This document shows positions 42,728-51,499 of a stretch of 64,000 nucleotides of DNA, piece after piece. Every line of letters begins with the position of its first letter. The first letter of the stretch is position 1. The DNA is taken from NCBI RefSeq assembly GCF_900130065.1, contig NZ_FQXV01000012.1, forward strand, positions 1-64,000. Reading direction: 5' to 3'. The notes beneath the pieces are model-generated. The model did not search any database and was not told where the DNA came from. It saw only the letters and a list, made by a program, of their open reading frames with translations. The position numbers and the translations under genes were made by a program. This stretch comes from Sporobacter termitidis DSM 10068. Lineage in GTDB: Bacteria; Bacillota; Clostridia; Oscillospirales; Oscillospiraceae.

Positions 42728-45178
42728 TTACAGCAGATGTTCGCTCCTGTTGATCACGTCGTCCTGGATTTCCGGGGACAGCTGGACGAAGTACGCGGAA
42801 AAGCCGCCGATGCGCACGATGAGGTCCCTGTGCTCCTCGGGCTTCCGCTTTGCCTCCAGGAGCTCCTCCTTATCCGCGATATTGTACTGGATATGGGTGC
42901 CGCCGTTTTTGAAAAACGCGTTCGTATATGTCACGAGCTTATCCAGGCTTTCCGGGCTTTTGAGGATGGAGGAGGTGAACTTCTGGTTGAGGACGTGGGC
43001 GTAGGAGTCCTCGAACCCGGCCTTCAGCACCGAGCGGATGACGGCCGTGGGCCCGTTGGTGTCGGCGCCCCGCATGGGCGAGATCGAGCCGTCGTCCAGC
43101 GGCTCCAGCGCCTTCCGCCCGTTGGGGAGCGCGCCGACGCCGAGCCCGCCGTAATAGTGCCACGCCAGCCCCTCCCGGGCGATCATATAGGGCCTGAAAG
43201 GCGCGTTGTCGTAACTTTTGATAACGCCCGCCGAGAATTCGCTGATATCCTTTGCCAGCAGGTCCACCTCGTCGATGTCGTTGCCGAACTTGGGCTGCTT
43301 CAGGCACATCCGCCGGATTTCCTCGCCCCGCGGCCCGTCGAAGTTGGCGTTCAGCGCCGCCATCAGCGCCGCCATCGTCAGCTTCCCGTCGTCGAACACC
43401 AGCTTTTTGACGGCGATGAGCGCGTCGGCCACGTCGATGATCGCCCTGTCGGAGATGCCGAACATGGCATAATCCGGATGCGGGATGAGCACGTCCTGCC
43501 CCAGGTCCATGCTGGCCTGCAGGCCGATCGTCGAGATGAGCGGCAGGCGCATGTATTTGTGCTGCACATTGCGCGCGATGGCCGCCAGCCAGAAGGCCCT
43601 GTAAAGCACATACCGGTGCTGCTGCTTAAACGCGTCGTACAGCGCGTCAAAGGACTCGAAATCCGCCGGGTCGCCTGTTTCCAGCCCGATGAGCTTGCCC
43701 GTGACGCCGCGCCCGTTGTGGAGCGCCAGATGCAGCACCGCCGCCAGATTGAAGCCGGCGATGCCCTCCGCGCCGTAATGCTCCGCCCGCGACGGCAGGC
43801 AGGGATAAACGCAGCCCAGCCCGCACCACTCCACGGCCTCCTCGTAAGGTATCCCGTCGTCGGTGTAATGCCTGATCATGTTTTCGTCGTTCTGGAACAG
43901 CGGGATGCCGCCCTTTGTGGCAAGGTTTGTTTTGATGGCTTTCCGCATCAGCCAGTCCGGCGTCTTCCTGTTCCACCGGACGCCGACCGTCGGCGACGAC
44001 AGCTGCAGTAATCCCACCATGTGCAAAAACAGGTAGCTCAGCTCGTTGGAGGCGTCCTCTCCGTCCTGCCCGAGGCCGCCGAGAAGCACGTTGTTGATGG
44101 CAAAGTTGATCTGGTGCGATTCCCGCTGCGTCTCGTTGGTGACGAAGATCTGCGTGCCCCACCGGCCGATGAGCTCCGCCAGAAGGCTCGAGGCCTTCTC
44201 CAGCGAGACCCGGCCCCCGGTGATATCGCGGATGAAATACGGGTAGAGATACTGGTCGCCGCGGCCCCAGTGGGGGTTGTTGTGCATCGGGTGCTCCAGC
44301 ACCTTGCAGGCGCTGACGATCGCCATGGACTGCAGCGCCTCGTGAAAGGACCGCGCCGGATGCTCGGGCACCCGCATGCACGTCTCCGCGATCTCCAGAA
44401 GCTGCGTCCGGCGCGCCGGGTCTGTTTCGGCGGCGGCCAGCTCTCCGGCCAGCGCGGCGTAGCGCCGGGCATGCTTGATGATCGCCTCGCAGACGATGAC
44501 GGCCGACTTCCAGAAGTAGAGCCTGTCGATATCGGTCTCACGATTTTGGATAAACGCGTCGATGTGCCCCTGCGCCTCACCGATATAGCTCCGCAGGCCC
44601 TTCGACAGGAGCTTGCCCCACATGGGCACGGAGGTCACCTGGCCGAAGATGCCCGCGTCCAGCGTCGGGTCCTTCACCTTGGCGTCGGTGGCGTCCTTGG
44701 GCCAGGTGCCGAGCACCTCGGCCCAGGCCTTGTCGGCCATCTCGGGCGCGGTTTTCCCGCCGAAGACGCGGGCGCTCTCGCGCAGGATTTCCAAACTTTC
44801 CTCGTCCAGCGCGGCGGAGGCATTCAGCGTGAGATTCACCTCGCTCGTGTCCTTCCAGAGGTCCGGGATATAGTCGCCGCAGACGTCGATGGCCGTGCAC
44901 GCGCCGATCACGCCGGGCGTGGACCGGCCGGCCAGCGCGTCAAAATCCAGGATGGCGATGTCGATGTTGTCCAGAATATTCGCCACGAGCTTGGCGCGCC
45001 GAATCTGGATGTCCTCCCCCTCGGTGGCCCGCCAGGAGGCCACCGTGTAGCGCTCCCTGTCGGCAAACAGCTTCCAGGGGGCGGCCCGCATCGCCTTTCT
45101 CCAGGCGAGAATGCGCTCATCGAGCTCCAGCGCGTCGATCCGGCGCAGGAGCTCCTCATCGATTTTTGTCTGAGCCAT
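42728..45178 (-). CDS. Glycyl radical enzyme of unassigned class (PFL-like)
   Basis: 816 aa. C-terminal glycyl loop VRIGGFSAYFVQLSPEIQ with the radical Gly at 792; family segments NNPHWGRGDQYLYPYF and ELSYLFLHMVGLLQLSSPTVGV. The thiyl Cys is C456 in WCGLGCVYPC. In dehydratase and lyase classes (glycerol, propanediol, choline, hydroxyproline, isethionate) and arylacetate decarboxylases the residue two after this Cys is the catalytic Glu; here it is Tyr458, with extra Cys at 452 and 460. It is not PFL, which has two adjacent Cys. Substrate unknown. Operon: activase, this gene, binding lipoprotein; a PucR-type regulator is divergent. Oxygen-sensitive, cytoplasmic. Confidence 0.88.
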   Translation of the reverse strand: MAQTKIDEELLRRIDALELDERILAWRKAMRAAPWKLFADRERYTVASWRATEGEDIQIRRAKLVANILDNIDIAILDFDALAGRSTPGVIGACTAIDVCGDYIPDLWKDTSEVNLTLNASAALDEESLEILRESARVFGGKTAPEMADKAWAEVLGTWPKDATDAKVKDPTLDAGIFGQVTSVPMWGKLLSKGLRSYIGEAQGHIDAFIQNRETDIDRLYFWKSAVIVCEAIIKHARRYAALAGELAAAETDPARRTQLLEIAETCMRVPEHPARSFHEALQSMAIVSACKVLEHPMHNNPHWGRGDQYLYPYFIRDITGGRVSLEKASSLLAELIGRWGTQIFVTNETQRESHQINFAINNVLLGGLGQDGEDASNELSYLFLHMVGLLQLSSPTVGVRWNRKTPDWLMRKAIKTNLATKGGIPLFQNDENMIRHYTDDGIPYEEAVEWCGLGCVYPCLPSRAEHYGAEGIAGFNLAAVLHLALHNGRGVTGKLIGLETGDPADFESFDALYDAFKQQHRYVLYRAFWLAAIARNVQHKYMRLPLISTIGLQASMDLGQDVLIPHPDYAMFGISDRAIIDVADALIAVKKLVFDDGKLTMAALMAALNANFDGPRGEEIRRMCLKQPKFGNDIDEVDLLAKDISEFSAGVIKSYDNAPFRPYMIAREGLAWHYYGGLGVGALPNGRKALEPLDDGSISPMRGADTNGPTAVIRSVLKAGFEDSYAHVLNQKFTSSILKSPESLDKLVTYTNAFFKNGGTHIQYNIADKEELLEAKRKPEEHRDLIVRIGGFSAYFVQLSPEIQDDVINRSEHLL

Positions 45179-45213
45179 AGCAATACCTTCCTTTATATTA
45201 TTAATATTTATCT

Positions 45214-46125
45214 TTATCTCGAAATCGTACAGTCCACGCCCTCGGCGATAAATGCCCGGCGGACGGCCTCAAGCCGCTCCGGCGCCATCACCTCAAGCGC
45301 TGCCAGCCGGTTCGGCGCGTTCAGCGCCCGATACTTGCTGTCGCCGAGCCTGTGATACGGCATGAGCTGGACGGCCGGCTGCTTCAGAACGCTCTTTACA
45401 AACTCCGCCGTCTGCCGGATATTGCCCTCGTCGTCGTTCACCGTCGGTATCAGCGGGACGCGGAAGAGGATATCCGCGCCGGCCGCCGCGGCAAGCCGCG
45501 CATTCTGCAAAATCATCTCGTTGGACTGCCGGGTATACTGCCGGTGCTTCCCGGGGTCCATCAGCTTGAGGTCGAACAGCACATGGCCGGTGACCGGGAG
45601 GACCTCCAGCAGCTGCTCCGGGGCCGCGCAGCCGGACGTTTCCACGCAGGTGCCGATGCCGTCCGCCCGGCACAGCTCGAAAAGCGCCCGCACGAACGGC
45701 GCGCGGAGCAGCGGCTCCCCGCCCGACGCCGTCACGCCCCCGTCCGGCTCGTAAAACATCCTGTCGCGCCGGACGGCGGCAAAGACCTCCTCAACGGTCA
45801 TTTCCCTGCCGTACCGGACTAGGGCGCCGTACAGGCACGCGTCAACGCATTTGCCGCAGGCGGTGCAGCTGCTGTCATCAACGCGGTGCTTCCCCTCGTC
45901 CATGGAGACGGCGTTCTCCGGGCAGGCCTCAAGGCACTTGCCGCAGCGGGCGCACAGGTTCCCGATAAAGCCGATCTGAGGCTGGGGGGAAATGGTCTCG
46001 GGGTTGGCGCACCAGGCGCAGCCGAGGCTGCAGCCCTTAAAAAAAACGACTGTTCTGATGCCGGGCCCGTCGTGGATGGAATATCCCTGAATATTTGTGA
46101 TCAAAGCGCGCTTGACATCTCCCAA
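45214..46125 (-). CDS. Glycyl radical enzyme activating enzyme (radical SAM)
   Basis: 303 aa. Radical SAM cluster motif FFKGCSLGCAWCANPE (CxxxCxxC), followed by two ferredoxin-type clusters, CARCGKCLEACPENAV and CTACGKCVDACLYGAL, the layout of activases for non-PFL glycyl radical enzymes. Later come TASGGEPLLR (SAM-binding GGEP) and VLFDLKLMDPGKH. It installs the radical on Gly792 of the enzyme encoded 35 bases downstream. Confidence 0.94.
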   Translation of the reverse strand: MGDVKRALITNIQGYSIHDGPGIRTVVFFKGCSLGCAWCANPETISPQPQIGFIGNLCARCGKCLEACPENAVSMDEGKHRVDDSSCTACGKCVDACLYGALVRYGREMTVEEVFAAVRRDRMFYEPDGGVTASGGEPLLRAPFVRALFELCRADGIGTCVETSGCAAPEQLLEVLPVTGHVLFDLKLMDPGKHRQYTRQSNEMILQNARLAAAAGADILFRVPLIPTVNDDEGNIRQTAEFVKSVLKQPAVQLMPYHRLGDSKYRALNAPNRLAALEVMAPERLEAVRRAFIAEGVDCTISR

Positions 46126-46250
46126 ATTCTTACGCCTCCCGCCTTTTGCCGTTCTCCGGCATAATCAAAGCATACCATTCCTCCATAGTGACGGATATCC
46201 TCGGGTTCCGGCGGACATTGCCTTGATTTTCGCCTGGTTCAGGTGGTAAT

Positions 46251-47675
46251 ATGGATTTATCACCGGCAAAGTACCGCCTTATTCAGGCGGACACGCCGCC
46301 GGCAATACTGTTCAAGCGGGGGTCTTATATGGAGCGGGAACACCGGCAAAAGGCCGCCGGCAGCGGCGGTCCCGAAGCCTCCTGCGCGGGGCCGGAGGCG
46401 GCCCTTCGCGTCCAGTCGGCGCTGACGCCGCTCATTGCATCCGGCGCGGAGACCGGCGGCCTCGTCGCGGCTCTGGCCGGAGCAACGGCCTGCGCCGCCG
46501 TTTTCGAGGATACGGGGCTCACGCAGGCCGTTGCGTGGCTGGAGGCGCTCTCCGATGAAAAAGAGCGCCTTATGCCCTATGTCTCCGCCGGGACGAGCCC
46601 CGGTTTTAAAAACGCGGCTTTCTTCGGCGGGCAAAGGCCCGTCCCGGTCGCGGACGAATTTCCCGGCCTGACCGTCTTCCGGCTCGTCGCGCCCGTAGCG
46701 GCGGGCGGCGAGCGGCTGGGCTACCTGTCGCTTCTGCGGACGGACCGGCCCTTTGGCGCCGGCGACGTTACGGCGCTCGGTCACGCGGCGGGCCTTTTCG
46801 CCGTCCATCTCGCGCAGCATAAGCGCATGGCGGAGGTAGAGCTCCGGCTCAAGGGGAATTTTGTGGACGATCTCGTGTCCCTCCGGTACTCCGATCCCGA
46901 CTCCATCCTGAGCCGGGCCCGGGCGCTGGACTTCAACCTGGCGCTGCCGCACCGGGTGCTGGTGGGCGAAATCGAGAACCTCGGCCAGCTCATGAGCCAT
47001 TTCAAAAGCGACGCCCAGGCGGTGTCGGAATTCAAAACGGCGCTCGTCGGCCGGATTCAGGGCCGGCTCGACGGCCACGGCGGCGGGATGGCAATCCCTC
47101 ATAAGGACGAGATCATCATCCTCATCCGTCAGGAGAGCGCCGGCAGCCCCATCGGCCCGGTCAAAAAGCTGGCTCAGGAGATCATTGACGACGTCCTGCC
47201 GTTGTTTAAAGCAAAGCTGTACATCGGCATCGGCAGCGTCTCGGGCGCGCTGCCCGATTACCAGACGTCGTACCTAGAGGCCAAAAAGTCGCTGGAGATC
47301 GGGGCGTATATGCTCACCGAGGGGCAGGTCCGCTCCTTTGAGCAGTTCAAAATCCACGCGCTATTCCTCAGCACGCTGAAGCCCGCGGAGCTGTACAACT
47401 ACGCCCGCAGCCAGCTGGGCGCGCTCCTGGATTACGACGCGGGGCATCAGACGGAGCTTTTGAAAACGCTGCAGGAATTCCTGTATCTCCGAAACACCGT
47501 GGAAAAAACCGCCCGCAGCCTCAACATGTCGGTCAGCGGCCTGAAGTACAGGCTGGGGAAGATCGAGCAGGTCCTCGCGCTGGACCTGAAGGATTACAAG
47601 GTCTGCTTCGACCTGCAGCTGGCGCTCATCATCCTGCAGCTTTTCGGCGAATACCGCATCCGCGGCGCCGGCTGA
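46251..47675 (+). CDS. PucR/CdaR-type transcriptional regulator
   Basis: 474 aa. A GAF-like N-terminal half (about 40-195) leads to a GGDEF-like relic (HRVLVGEIENL to PHKDEIIILI) and the C-terminal PucR helix-turn-helix RNTVEKTARSLNMSVSGLKYRLGKIEQVL. These proteins usually regulate adjacent catabolic genes in response to a small molecule. It is divergent from the glycyl radical enzyme operon across 125 bases and is the obvious candidate regulator. AGGTGGTAAT precedes the ATG at 46251. Confidence 0.83.
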   Translation: MDLSPAKYRLIQADTPPAILFKRGSYMEREHRQKAAGSGGPEASCAGPEAALRVQSALTPLIASGAETGGLVAALAGATACAAVFEDTGLTQAVAWLEALSDEKERLMPYVSAGTSPGFKNAAFFGGQRPVPVADEFPGLTVFRLVAPVAAGGERLGYLSLLRTDRPFGAGDVTALGHAAGLFAVHLAQHKRMAEVELRLKGNFVDDLVSLRYSDPDSILSRARALDFNLALPHRVLVGEIENLGQLMSHFKSDAQAVSEFKTALVGRIQGRLDGHGGGMAIPHKDEIIILIRQESAGSPIGPVKKLAQEIIDDVLPLFKAKLYIGIGSVSGALPDYQTSYLEAKKSLEIGAYMLTEGQVRSFEQFKIHALFLSTLKPAELYNYARSQLGALLDYDAGHQTELLKTLQEFLYLRNTVEKTARSLNMSVSGLKYRLGKIEQVLALDLKDYKVCFDLQLALIILQLFGEYRIRGAG

Positions 47676-47714
47676 AAACGGCCGCCCGGGCGGCTTCCTC
47701 CACCTAGATTTGCC

Positions 47715-47743
47715 TTGACATTCAAACGCATTAATCATACTAT
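47715..47743 (+). promoter_or_regulatory. Promoter of the larE-tcdA-xdhC genes
   Basis: TTGACA (47715-47720), 17-bp spacer, TACTAT (47738-47743), about 30 bases before the larE start codon. Confidence 0.65.
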
Positions 47744-47781
47744 GTTCATATGAATTATGAATCGCAAAGGAAACTGTAACA

Positions 47782-48594
47782 ATGGATGCATTGCATAAGA
47801 AATACGAGGAACTCAGAACATATATCGAGCAGTTAAAAAGCGTCGCCGTGGCGTTTTCCGGCGGCGTGGACTCCACGTTTCTCCTGAAGGTCGCCAGCGA
47901 CGTGCTGGGCGGCAATGTCGTGGCCGTGACGGCGCGCTCCCTGAGCTTCCCAAAGCGGGAGCTGGACGAGGCGACCGCGTTTGCCAAAGAAAACAATATC
48001 GCCCACGTGGTCGTCGACTCCGAGGAGCTGGACATCGAGGGCTTCTCGAAAAACCCGGTCAACAGGTGCTACCTGTGCAAGACCGAGCTCTTTACCAAAA
48101 TCAAAAAAATCGCCGGGGACCGGGGCGCCGCCAACGTGGCGGAGGCCTCCAACATCGACGACAACGGCGACTACCGCCCCGGCCTCAAGGCCGTTGCCGA
48201 GCTGGGCATTTTGAGCCCGCTCCGGGCGGTGGGCCTCACGAAGGCCGAGATCAGGGAGCTCTCCAGGGAGCTCGGCCTGAGGACCTGGAACAAGCAGTCC
48301 TTCGCCTGCCTGTCCTCCCGCTTCCCCTACGGCGAGTCCATCACCCCCGAACGGCTGACGAAGATCGACAAGGCCGAGCAGTTCCTGCTGGATTTGGGCT
48401 TTCATCAGGTGCGGGTCCGCTATCACGGGGACCTGGCGCGCATCGAGACCGACGAGAAGGGCTTTGACAAAATGCTGGAGCACGGCATGCGCCAGAGGAT
48501 CGACGAGGAATTCCGCCGCATCGGCTTCAATTACGTGGCGATGGACCTCAAGGGCTACCGGACGGGCAGCATGAACGAAACGCTGCAGCAGTAG
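47782..48594 (+). CDS. larE: ATP-dependent sacrificial sulfur transferase LarE
   Basis: 270 aa PP-loop protein: SVAVAFSGGVDSTFLLKV (adenylation), NPVNRCYLCKTELF (C96, C99) and SFACLSSRFPYG, with Cys176, the number of the sacrificial Cys I recall from Lactobacillus plantarum LarE. With C96/C99 the protein has three Cys, which may hold a [4Fe-4S] cluster as in some LarE proteins. It adds sulfur in the nickel-pincer cofactor pathway. larB, larC and larA are not in the window. Sits 41 bases before tcdA. Confidence 0.88.
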   Translation: MDALHKKYEELRTYIEQLKSVAVAFSGGVDSTFLLKVASDVLGGNVVAVTARSLSFPKRELDEATAFAKENNIAHVVVDSEELDIEGFSKNPVNRCYLCKTELFTKIKKIAGDRGAANVAEASNIDDNGDYRPGLKAVAELGILSPLRAVGLTKAEIRELSRELGLRTWNKQSFACLSSRFPYGESITPERLTKIDKAEQFLLDLGFHQVRVRYHGDLARIETDEKGFDKMLEHGMRQRIDEEFRRIGFNYVAMDLKGYRTGSMNETLQQ

Positions 48595-48635
48595 CGGCTA
48601 TTCCGGCAATTCATGAATCCGAGGAAACAATAAAC

Positions 48636-49403
48636 ATGCTCAACGAATTTTCAAGAACGCAGCTTCTTATCGGCAAGGAGGGCATGGAGCGCCTTAAAAA
48701 CGCCACCGTCGCCGTCTTCGGCATCGGCGGCGTCGGCACGTTTACCGCCGAGGCGCTGGCCCGCAGCGGCGTGGGGGGCCTTGTACTCGTGGACGACGAC
48801 AGGGTCTGCCTCACCAATATCAACCGCCAGCTCATCGCCACCCACCGCACCGTGGGCAAAAAAAAGGTAGAGGTCATGAAGGAGCGGATACTGGATATCA
48901 ATCCCCACTGCCAGGTCGAGACCCGCGAGAGCTTTTACTCGGCCGAGACGGCCGCGGACTTCGAGCTCACCCTCTACGACTACGTGGTCGACGCCATCGA
49001 CACCGTCTCGTCCAAGCTCGTCCTGATCGAGGAGGCGGCGTTCGCCGGCGTCCCGATCATCAGCTGCATGGGCGCCGGCAACAAGCTGGACCCCACCATG
49101 CTGGAGGTGGCGGATATCTACGAGACCTCCGTCTGCCCCCTGGCCCGGGTCATGCGCAAGGAACTGCGCGCCCGCGGCGTCAAGGCCCTGAAGGTCGTCT
49201 ATTCCAAGGAAGAGGTCATCACCCCTCTCGAGGACGAGGAGCTCAGCTGCAAGTACAATTGCGTCTGCCCGCCGGGGACGACGCGGAAGTGTACCGTCCG
49301 GCGGCAGGTGCCCGGCAGCACGTCCTTCGTCCCGTCGGTAGCCGGCCTCATCCTCGCCGCCGAGGTCGTCAAGGACCTCACGGGGCTGAACAAAAAGAGA
49401 TAA
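48636..49403 (+). CDS. tcdA: tRNA threonylcarbamoyladenosine dehydratase TcdA (E1/ThiF fold)
   Basis: 255 aa. ATP-binding VAVFGIGGVGTFTAEALARSGV, VDDDRVCLTNINRQLIA, and the TcdA-type segment GAGNKLDPTMLEVADIYETSVCPLARVMRKEL. Converts t6A37 of tRNA to its cyclic form. It has a C-terminal CVCPPGTTRKC with several Cys. The xdhC-family gene starts 10 bases later. Confidence 0.92.
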   Translation: MLNEFSRTQLLIGKEGMERLKNATVAVFGIGGVGTFTAEALARSGVGGLVLVDDDRVCLTNINRQLIATHRTVGKKKVEVMKERILDINPHCQVETRESFYSAETAADFELTLYDYVVDAIDTVSSKLVLIEEAAFAGVPIISCMGAGNKLDPTMLEVADIYETSVCPLARVMRKELRARGVKALKVVYSKEEVITPLEDEELSCKYNCVCPPGTTRKCTVRRQVPGSTSFVPSVAGLILAAEVVKDLTGLNKKR

Positions 49404-49413
49404 GGAGAAAGCG

Positions 49414-50454
49414 ATGCATCCGACGGATATTTACAAAAGAGTCACCGAAACGCTTGACGCCGGGCAGCGGGCGGTGGTCGTCACCACGCTTTCCGGCGAC
49501 GCGGCGGCCCTGCCGGAAAAGCTCGTACTGACCGAAGAGGCGCTCCAGGAGGCCGGTGGGGATGCCTCCCAGGCGCTGGCGCTCTCCGCGCTGGACGCCG
49601 GGGAACTGGCGCTGCAAAAATCCGCGTCCGGCGGCGTCTGCTTCGCCGAGCCGTATTTTCCCGAGTCGCGCATGATCGTCCTGGGCGGCGGGCATATCGC
49701 GCGCCCGCTGGTGGAATTCGCCGCCAAATGCGGCTTTAACGTCACCGTTACGGACGACCGCCCCTCCTTTGCCAACCGCCAGCGGTTCCCGCTGGCAAAG
49801 CGCGTTTTGTGCGAGAGCTTCGACAGGTGCATCCCGATGCTGAATATCAACAGGTCGTGCTTCGTCGTTATCATCACCCGGGGCCACCGGCACGATCTGG
49901 ACTGTCTGCGTGAGATTTTAAAGCTCGAAACGGCCTATACCGGCATGATCGGCTCGCGCCGCCGCGTGGCCGGGGCCCGGCAGCAGCTTTTAAGCGAAGG
50001 CTATACGCAGGAAACGCTCGACTTGGTCCGCGCGCCCATCGGCCTGGATATCGGCGCCGAAACGCCGGAGGAAATCGCCGTTTCCATCCTCTCCGAGGCG
50101 GTCCGCTATAAGCGCGTCGTCTCCAAGTCCCACTGGCCGGAGCTGGACACGGAGGTTCTGGCCGAGCTGGCCGCCCCGCGCAGCGAGCCGCGCGCGCTGG
50201 TGACGATCATCGAGACAAAAGGCTCCGTCCCGCGGGACGTGGGGGCCAAGATGGTCGTCTGGAGCGACGGCAGGACCCTGGGCAGCATCGGCGGCGGCTG
50301 CAGCGAGGGCGGGGTCATCACCGCTGCCTACGACGTCATCCGGAACGGCGGCCACCGGCTCGTGGACGTTGACATGACGGGCGACGTGGCTGAGGACGAG
50401 GGCATGGTCTGCGGCGGTACGATGAAGGTTGTGATTGAAAAATACGCGTCATAG
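49414..50454 (+). CDS. XdhC/CoxI-family protein with rearranged domain order
   Basis: 346 aa. The Rossmann part (MIVLGGGHIARPLVEFAA, VTDDRPSFANRQRFP, TRGHRHDLDCLREIL, GMIGSRRRV) lies in the middle, about 85-235. The XdhC_CoxI part (VTIIETKGSVPRDVGAKMVV, TLGSIGGGCSEG, CGGTMKVVIE) lies at the C-terminus. In canonical XdhC the latter comes first. The family matures molybdenum hydroxylases (sulfuration/insertion of the cofactor). No hydroxylase is present in the window. AAGGAGAAAGCG precedes the start. Confidence 0.83.
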   Translation: MHPTDIYKRVTETLDAGQRAVVVTTLSGDAAALPEKLVLTEEALQEAGGDASQALALSALDAGELALQKSASGGVCFAEPYFPESRMIVLGGGHIARPLVEFAAKCGFNVTVTDDRPSFANRQRFPLAKRVLCESFDRCIPMLNINRSCFVVIITRGHRHDLDCLREILKLETAYTGMIGSRRRVAGARQQLLSEGYTQETLDLVRAPIGLDIGAETPEEIAVSILSEAVRYKRVVSKSHWPELDTEVLAELAAPRSEPRALVTIIETKGSVPRDVGAKMVVWSDGRTLGSIGGGCSEGGVITAAYDVIRNGGHRLVDVDMTGDVAEDEGMVCGGTMKVVIEKYAS

Positions 50455-50479
50455 CGGTTACAATAACCGTATGACGCTT

Positions 50480-50523
50480 TCGCGCCGCCCGGTGACGTCA
50501 GGCACGGCGGCGCGATTGTTTTT
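50480..50523 (+). terminator. Terminator after the xdhC-family gene
   Basis: TCGCGCCGCC pairs with GGCGGCGCGA around a 16-base loop, followed by TTGTTTTT. Confidence 0.85.
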
Positions 50524-50545
50524 CCGATGATTTGGAGGGTCGATT

Positions 50546-51427
50546 ATGCCGCAGGACACGAGTCACGAAAATCTGGAAAGCCTTGTTCTGGCTGTCGTCA
50601 ACAGCTATTCCGAGCAACCCAGCTTTCTGCCGAATAAAGAAGAGATCATCGACATCCTGGAAATGGTGCGCAAGCTCCTGTTTCCCGGTTATTTTAAAAA
50701 CGAGAGCACGGAGCTGACCGACCTGTACTTTTACGTCGGCAGCATGATGATGGAGCTGGGTGACAAGCTGCAAAAGCAGGTCTGCCGCGCGCTGCTGCAC
50801 GACACGACGCTGAAGGGCACCTGCGGCGCGGACGCGGAGTCCCTCTCCGCCCAGATCGCCTACGCCTTCCTCACCAAAATCCCGAAGCTGCGCGAGATCC
50901 TGCTCACCGACGTGGACGCCACGCTGGACGGCGACCCCGCCGCCCGGAACAAGCACGAGATCATCTTCGCCTACCCCGGCATTTTCGCCATCAGCGTCTA
51001 CCGGATCGCCCATGAGCTCCACGTCCTCGGCGTGCCGCTGATCCCCAGGATCATGACCGAGCACGCCCACAGCATCACCGGCATCGACATCCATCCCGGC
51101 GCCGCCATCGGCCACCATTTCTTCATCGATCACGGCACCGGCATCGTCGTGGGCGAGACGACCGAGATCGGCAATTACGTCAAAATCTATCAGGGCGTCA
51201 CGCTGGGCGCTCTGTCCACCCGGGGCGGCCAGAGCCTCCAGGGCAAAAAGCGCCACCCCACCCTGGAGGACGAGGTCACCGTGTATTCCTCCACCTCCAT
51301 CCTCGGCGGCGAAACCGTTATCGGCCGCGGCGCCGTCATCGGCGCCAACGCCTTTATCACCCGCTCGGTGCCCCCCGGCACCCGCGTGAGCATCAAGACC
51401 CCGGATATGGACTTCAAAACACTATAA
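50546..51427 (+). CDS. cysE: Serine O-acetyltransferase (CysE/EpsC-like)
   Basis: 293 aa. The N-terminal helical domain (1-150) is longer than in B. subtilis CysE and like the EpsC/plant-type branch. The left-handed beta helix shows DIHPGAAIGHHFFIDHGTGI, VGETTEIGNYVKIYQGVTLG and KRHPTLEDEVTVYSS. The catalytic His residues in HPGA and IDHGTG are present. It makes O-acetylserine for cysteine synthesis. It has the interval after a terminator to itself, with TTGGAGGGTCGATT before the ATG. Confidence 0.9.
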   Translation: MPQDTSHENLESLVLAVVNSYSEQPSFLPNKEEIIDILEMVRKLLFPGYFKNESTELTDLYFYVGSMMMELGDKLQKQVCRALLHDTTLKGTCGADAESLSAQIAYAFLTKIPKLREILLTDVDATLDGDPAARNKHEIIFAYPGIFAISVYRIAHELHVLGVPLIPRIMTEHAHSITGIDIHPGAAIGHHFFIDHGTGIVVGETTEIGNYVKIYQGVTLGALSTRGGQSLQGKKRHPTLEDEVTVYSSTSILGGETVIGRGAVIGANAFITRSVPPGTRVSIKTPDMDFKTL

Positions 51428-51462
51428 ATAGACCGCGACGGGTGGTCCCCCGCCCTATACGC

Positions 51463-51489
51463 AAAAAACGGCCTCACCGGCCGTTTTTT
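51463..51489. terminator. Bidirectional terminator between cysE and the EAL-GGDEF gene
   Basis: AAAAAACGGCC-TCACC-GGCCGTTTTTT, perfect 11-bp stem with A and T runs, suited to both converging genes. Confidence 0.88.
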
Positions 51490-51499
51490 ATATTCCCGA

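Noticed and set aside
42728-45178. Pyruvate formate-lyase, choline lyase or glycerol dehydratase assignment for the glycyl radical enzyme
   Set aside because: There is no adjacent Cys pair as in PFL and no Glu two residues after the Cys as in the lyases and dehydratases.
46231-46250. CGCCTG-GTT-CAGGTG as an operator of the PucR-type regulator
   Set aside because: It overlaps the ribosome binding site of that gene and is only 6 bp per arm; without a second copy near the divergent operon I cannot support it.
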